Shown one piece after another: positions 6,004 through 6,924 of a stretch of DNA of 6,924 nt. The first letter of the stretch is position 1; every line of letters starts with the position of its first letter. Both the position numbers and the translations under genes were made by a program. The stretch comes from Comamonadaceae bacterium (lineage in GTDB: Bacteria > Pseudomonadota > Gammaproteobacteria > Burkholderiales > Burkholderiaceae_C): contig CANBQX010000103.1 of assembly GCA_947371775.1 (NCBI GenBank), positions 1 to 6,924 on the forward strand, in the 5' to 3' direction. The notes below the pieces were generated by a model, which worked only from the letters and a program-made list of their open reading frames with translations, made no database searches and was not told where the DNA came from.

Positions 6004-6924
6004 TTACTTGGGAGTGGCCGCAGCTTCTTGCTCTTGCAAGAGCCGCCACATCACTTTGCCTGCGCCGCTCTTGGGCAAGGCGTCGGCGAACTGCACCTTG
6101 CGCGGCACTTTGTAGACCGCCATGTTGTCGCGGCACCAGTCGATGATGTCTTGCTCGCTCACCGTGCCTTGGTGGCTGGCGCGCAGCACGACCACCGCCT
6201 TGACCGACTCACCGCGGTAGCTGTCCTGCGTGGCCACAATGCAGGCCTCTTGAATGGCGGGATGGCGAAACATCAGCGCCTCGACTTCGGCCGGCCAGAC
6301 CTTGAAGCCCGAGGCATTGATCATGCGCTTGAGCCGGTCGGTCATGAAGAAGTAACCGTCTTCGTCCACCCGACCCATGTCGCCGGAGCGGAAAAATGCG
6401 TGGCCATCGATCTCGACAAAGGCTTCGGCCGTGGCGTCAGGCCGTTTCCAATAGCCTTTGAAAATTTGCGGCCCGCGCATGACGATCTCGCCCGACTCTC
6501 CCGTGGGCATTTCCGCCAGCGTGGTCGGGTCCACGACACGCGCATCCACACCGATAAAGGGCACGCCCAGGCACTGCTGCTTGGGCGCATCCGGCGGGTT
6601 GCTGTGCGAGGGCGCAGCGGTCTCGGTCAGGCCATAGCCTTCGACGTAGCGCAGGCCATATTGCTCCCAGAGTCGTTGTGCGACCGCCTGCGGCATGGCC
6701 GCACCACCGCCGCCAATAAACACGAGGCTCGACAAATCAAAGCTGGCGAAGTTGGGGCTTCCCATGAGGTCGATCACCATGGTGGGGATATTGGTCCAGT
6801 GCGTGACCCGCCAGCGGGCGATCAAGGAGCCTGCCAATTCACGGTCCCAGCGCGGCATGAGCACCATGGTGGCACCGGCGCAGATGTTGGTGTGCATCAG
6901 GCTCACCATGCCGGTGATGTGGAA
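6004..6924 (-). CDS. Acyl-CoA ligase (AMP-binding, ANL superfamily), C-terminal part
   Basis: This is the last 306 residues of an adenylate-forming acyl-CoA synthetase; the frame is open to the right edge, so about 240 N-terminal residues, including the Ser/Thr/Gly-rich ATP loop, are outside. The enzyme makes an acyl-AMP and then the CoA thioester. Numbering from the first codon seen, GGGGAAMP (71-78) precedes GYGLTE (96-101), the adenine-binding A5 motif. SGD (180-182) is the ribose-binding Asp. DRLKRMINASGFKVWPAEVE (196-215) is the hinge and A8 segment of the mobile C-terminal domain. KSGAGK (285-290) carries the A10 catalytic lysine, Lys290. The wording matches enzymes usually annotated as long-chain fatty-acid ligases in Comamonadaceae, but chain length or aromatic preference cannot be judged without the N-terminal pocket. 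The Met at 6909 is internal, because the preceding FHITG is a conserved stretch of the family. It is the upstream member of a pair with the serine hydrolase. Confidence 0.93.
   Translation of the reverse strand, partial: FHITGMVSLMHTNICAGATMVLMPRWDRELAGSLIARWRVTHWTNIPTMVIDLMGSPNFASFDLSSLVFIGGGGAAMPQAVAQRLWEQYGLRYVEGYGLTETAAPSHSNPPDAPKQQCLGVPFIGVDARVVDPTTLAEMPTGESGEIVMRGPQIFKGYWKRPDATAEAFVEIDGHAFFRSGDMGRVDEDGYFFMTDRLKRMINASGFKVWPAEVEALMFRHPAIQEACIVATQDSYRGESVKAVVVLRASHQGTVSEQDIIDWCRDNMAVYKVPRKVQFADALPKSGAGKVMWRLLQEQEAAATPK

Overview
The window looks like ordinary chromosome from a GC-rich betaproteobacterium of the order Burkholderiales, most likely the family Comamonadaceae. This is judged from recalled protein resemblance, not from a search. 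The clearest pointer is the thiolase, which reads almost like the Cupriavidus necator BktB protein. The short-chain dehydrogenase fragment and the acyl-CoA ligase also have Comamonadaceae-like wording. I see no RNA gene, insertion sequence, prophage, CRISPR array or other mobile DNA.

Layout, left to right: the 3' part of a short-chain dehydrogenase (+, cut by the left edge); a class I-type polyphosphate kinase 2 (-); the beta-ketothiolase bktB (+); a 2-oxoglutarate/Fe(II) dioxygenase of the free-amino-acid hydroxylase type (-); a zinc-independent MDR-family NADP-dependent oxidoreductase (+); an EstB-like serine hydrolase of the beta-lactamase fold (-); and the C-terminal part of an acyl-CoA ligase (-, cut by the right edge). 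The first six genes alternate strictly in direction, so they are probably separate transcription units. Only the ligase and the hydrolase (18 bp apart, same strand) look like an operon. The three convergent junctions are very tight. Two of them share a 4-bp palindromic stop overlap (CTAG and TTAA) and the third has a 12-bp gap, leaving no room for a conventional intergenic terminator. Two divergent intergenic regions, of 178 and 205 bp, must hold the promoters of four genes.

Functionally the genes lean towards acyl-CoA and storage-polymer metabolism. BktB makes or cleaves 3-ketoacyl-CoA, feeding polyhydroxyalkanoate synthesis or fatty-acid breakdown. PPK2 interconverts polyphosphate and nucleotides. 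The ligase activates carboxylic acids to CoA esters, and the hydrolase next to it could release such acids from esters. No convincing new multi-gene system is visible. The points most worth checking are the unassigned substrate of the dioxygenase, the shared ppk2/bktB control region, an apparent Asn-to-Gly change in the dehydrogenase active-site tetrad, and a spaced direct repeat upstream of the oxidoreductase.
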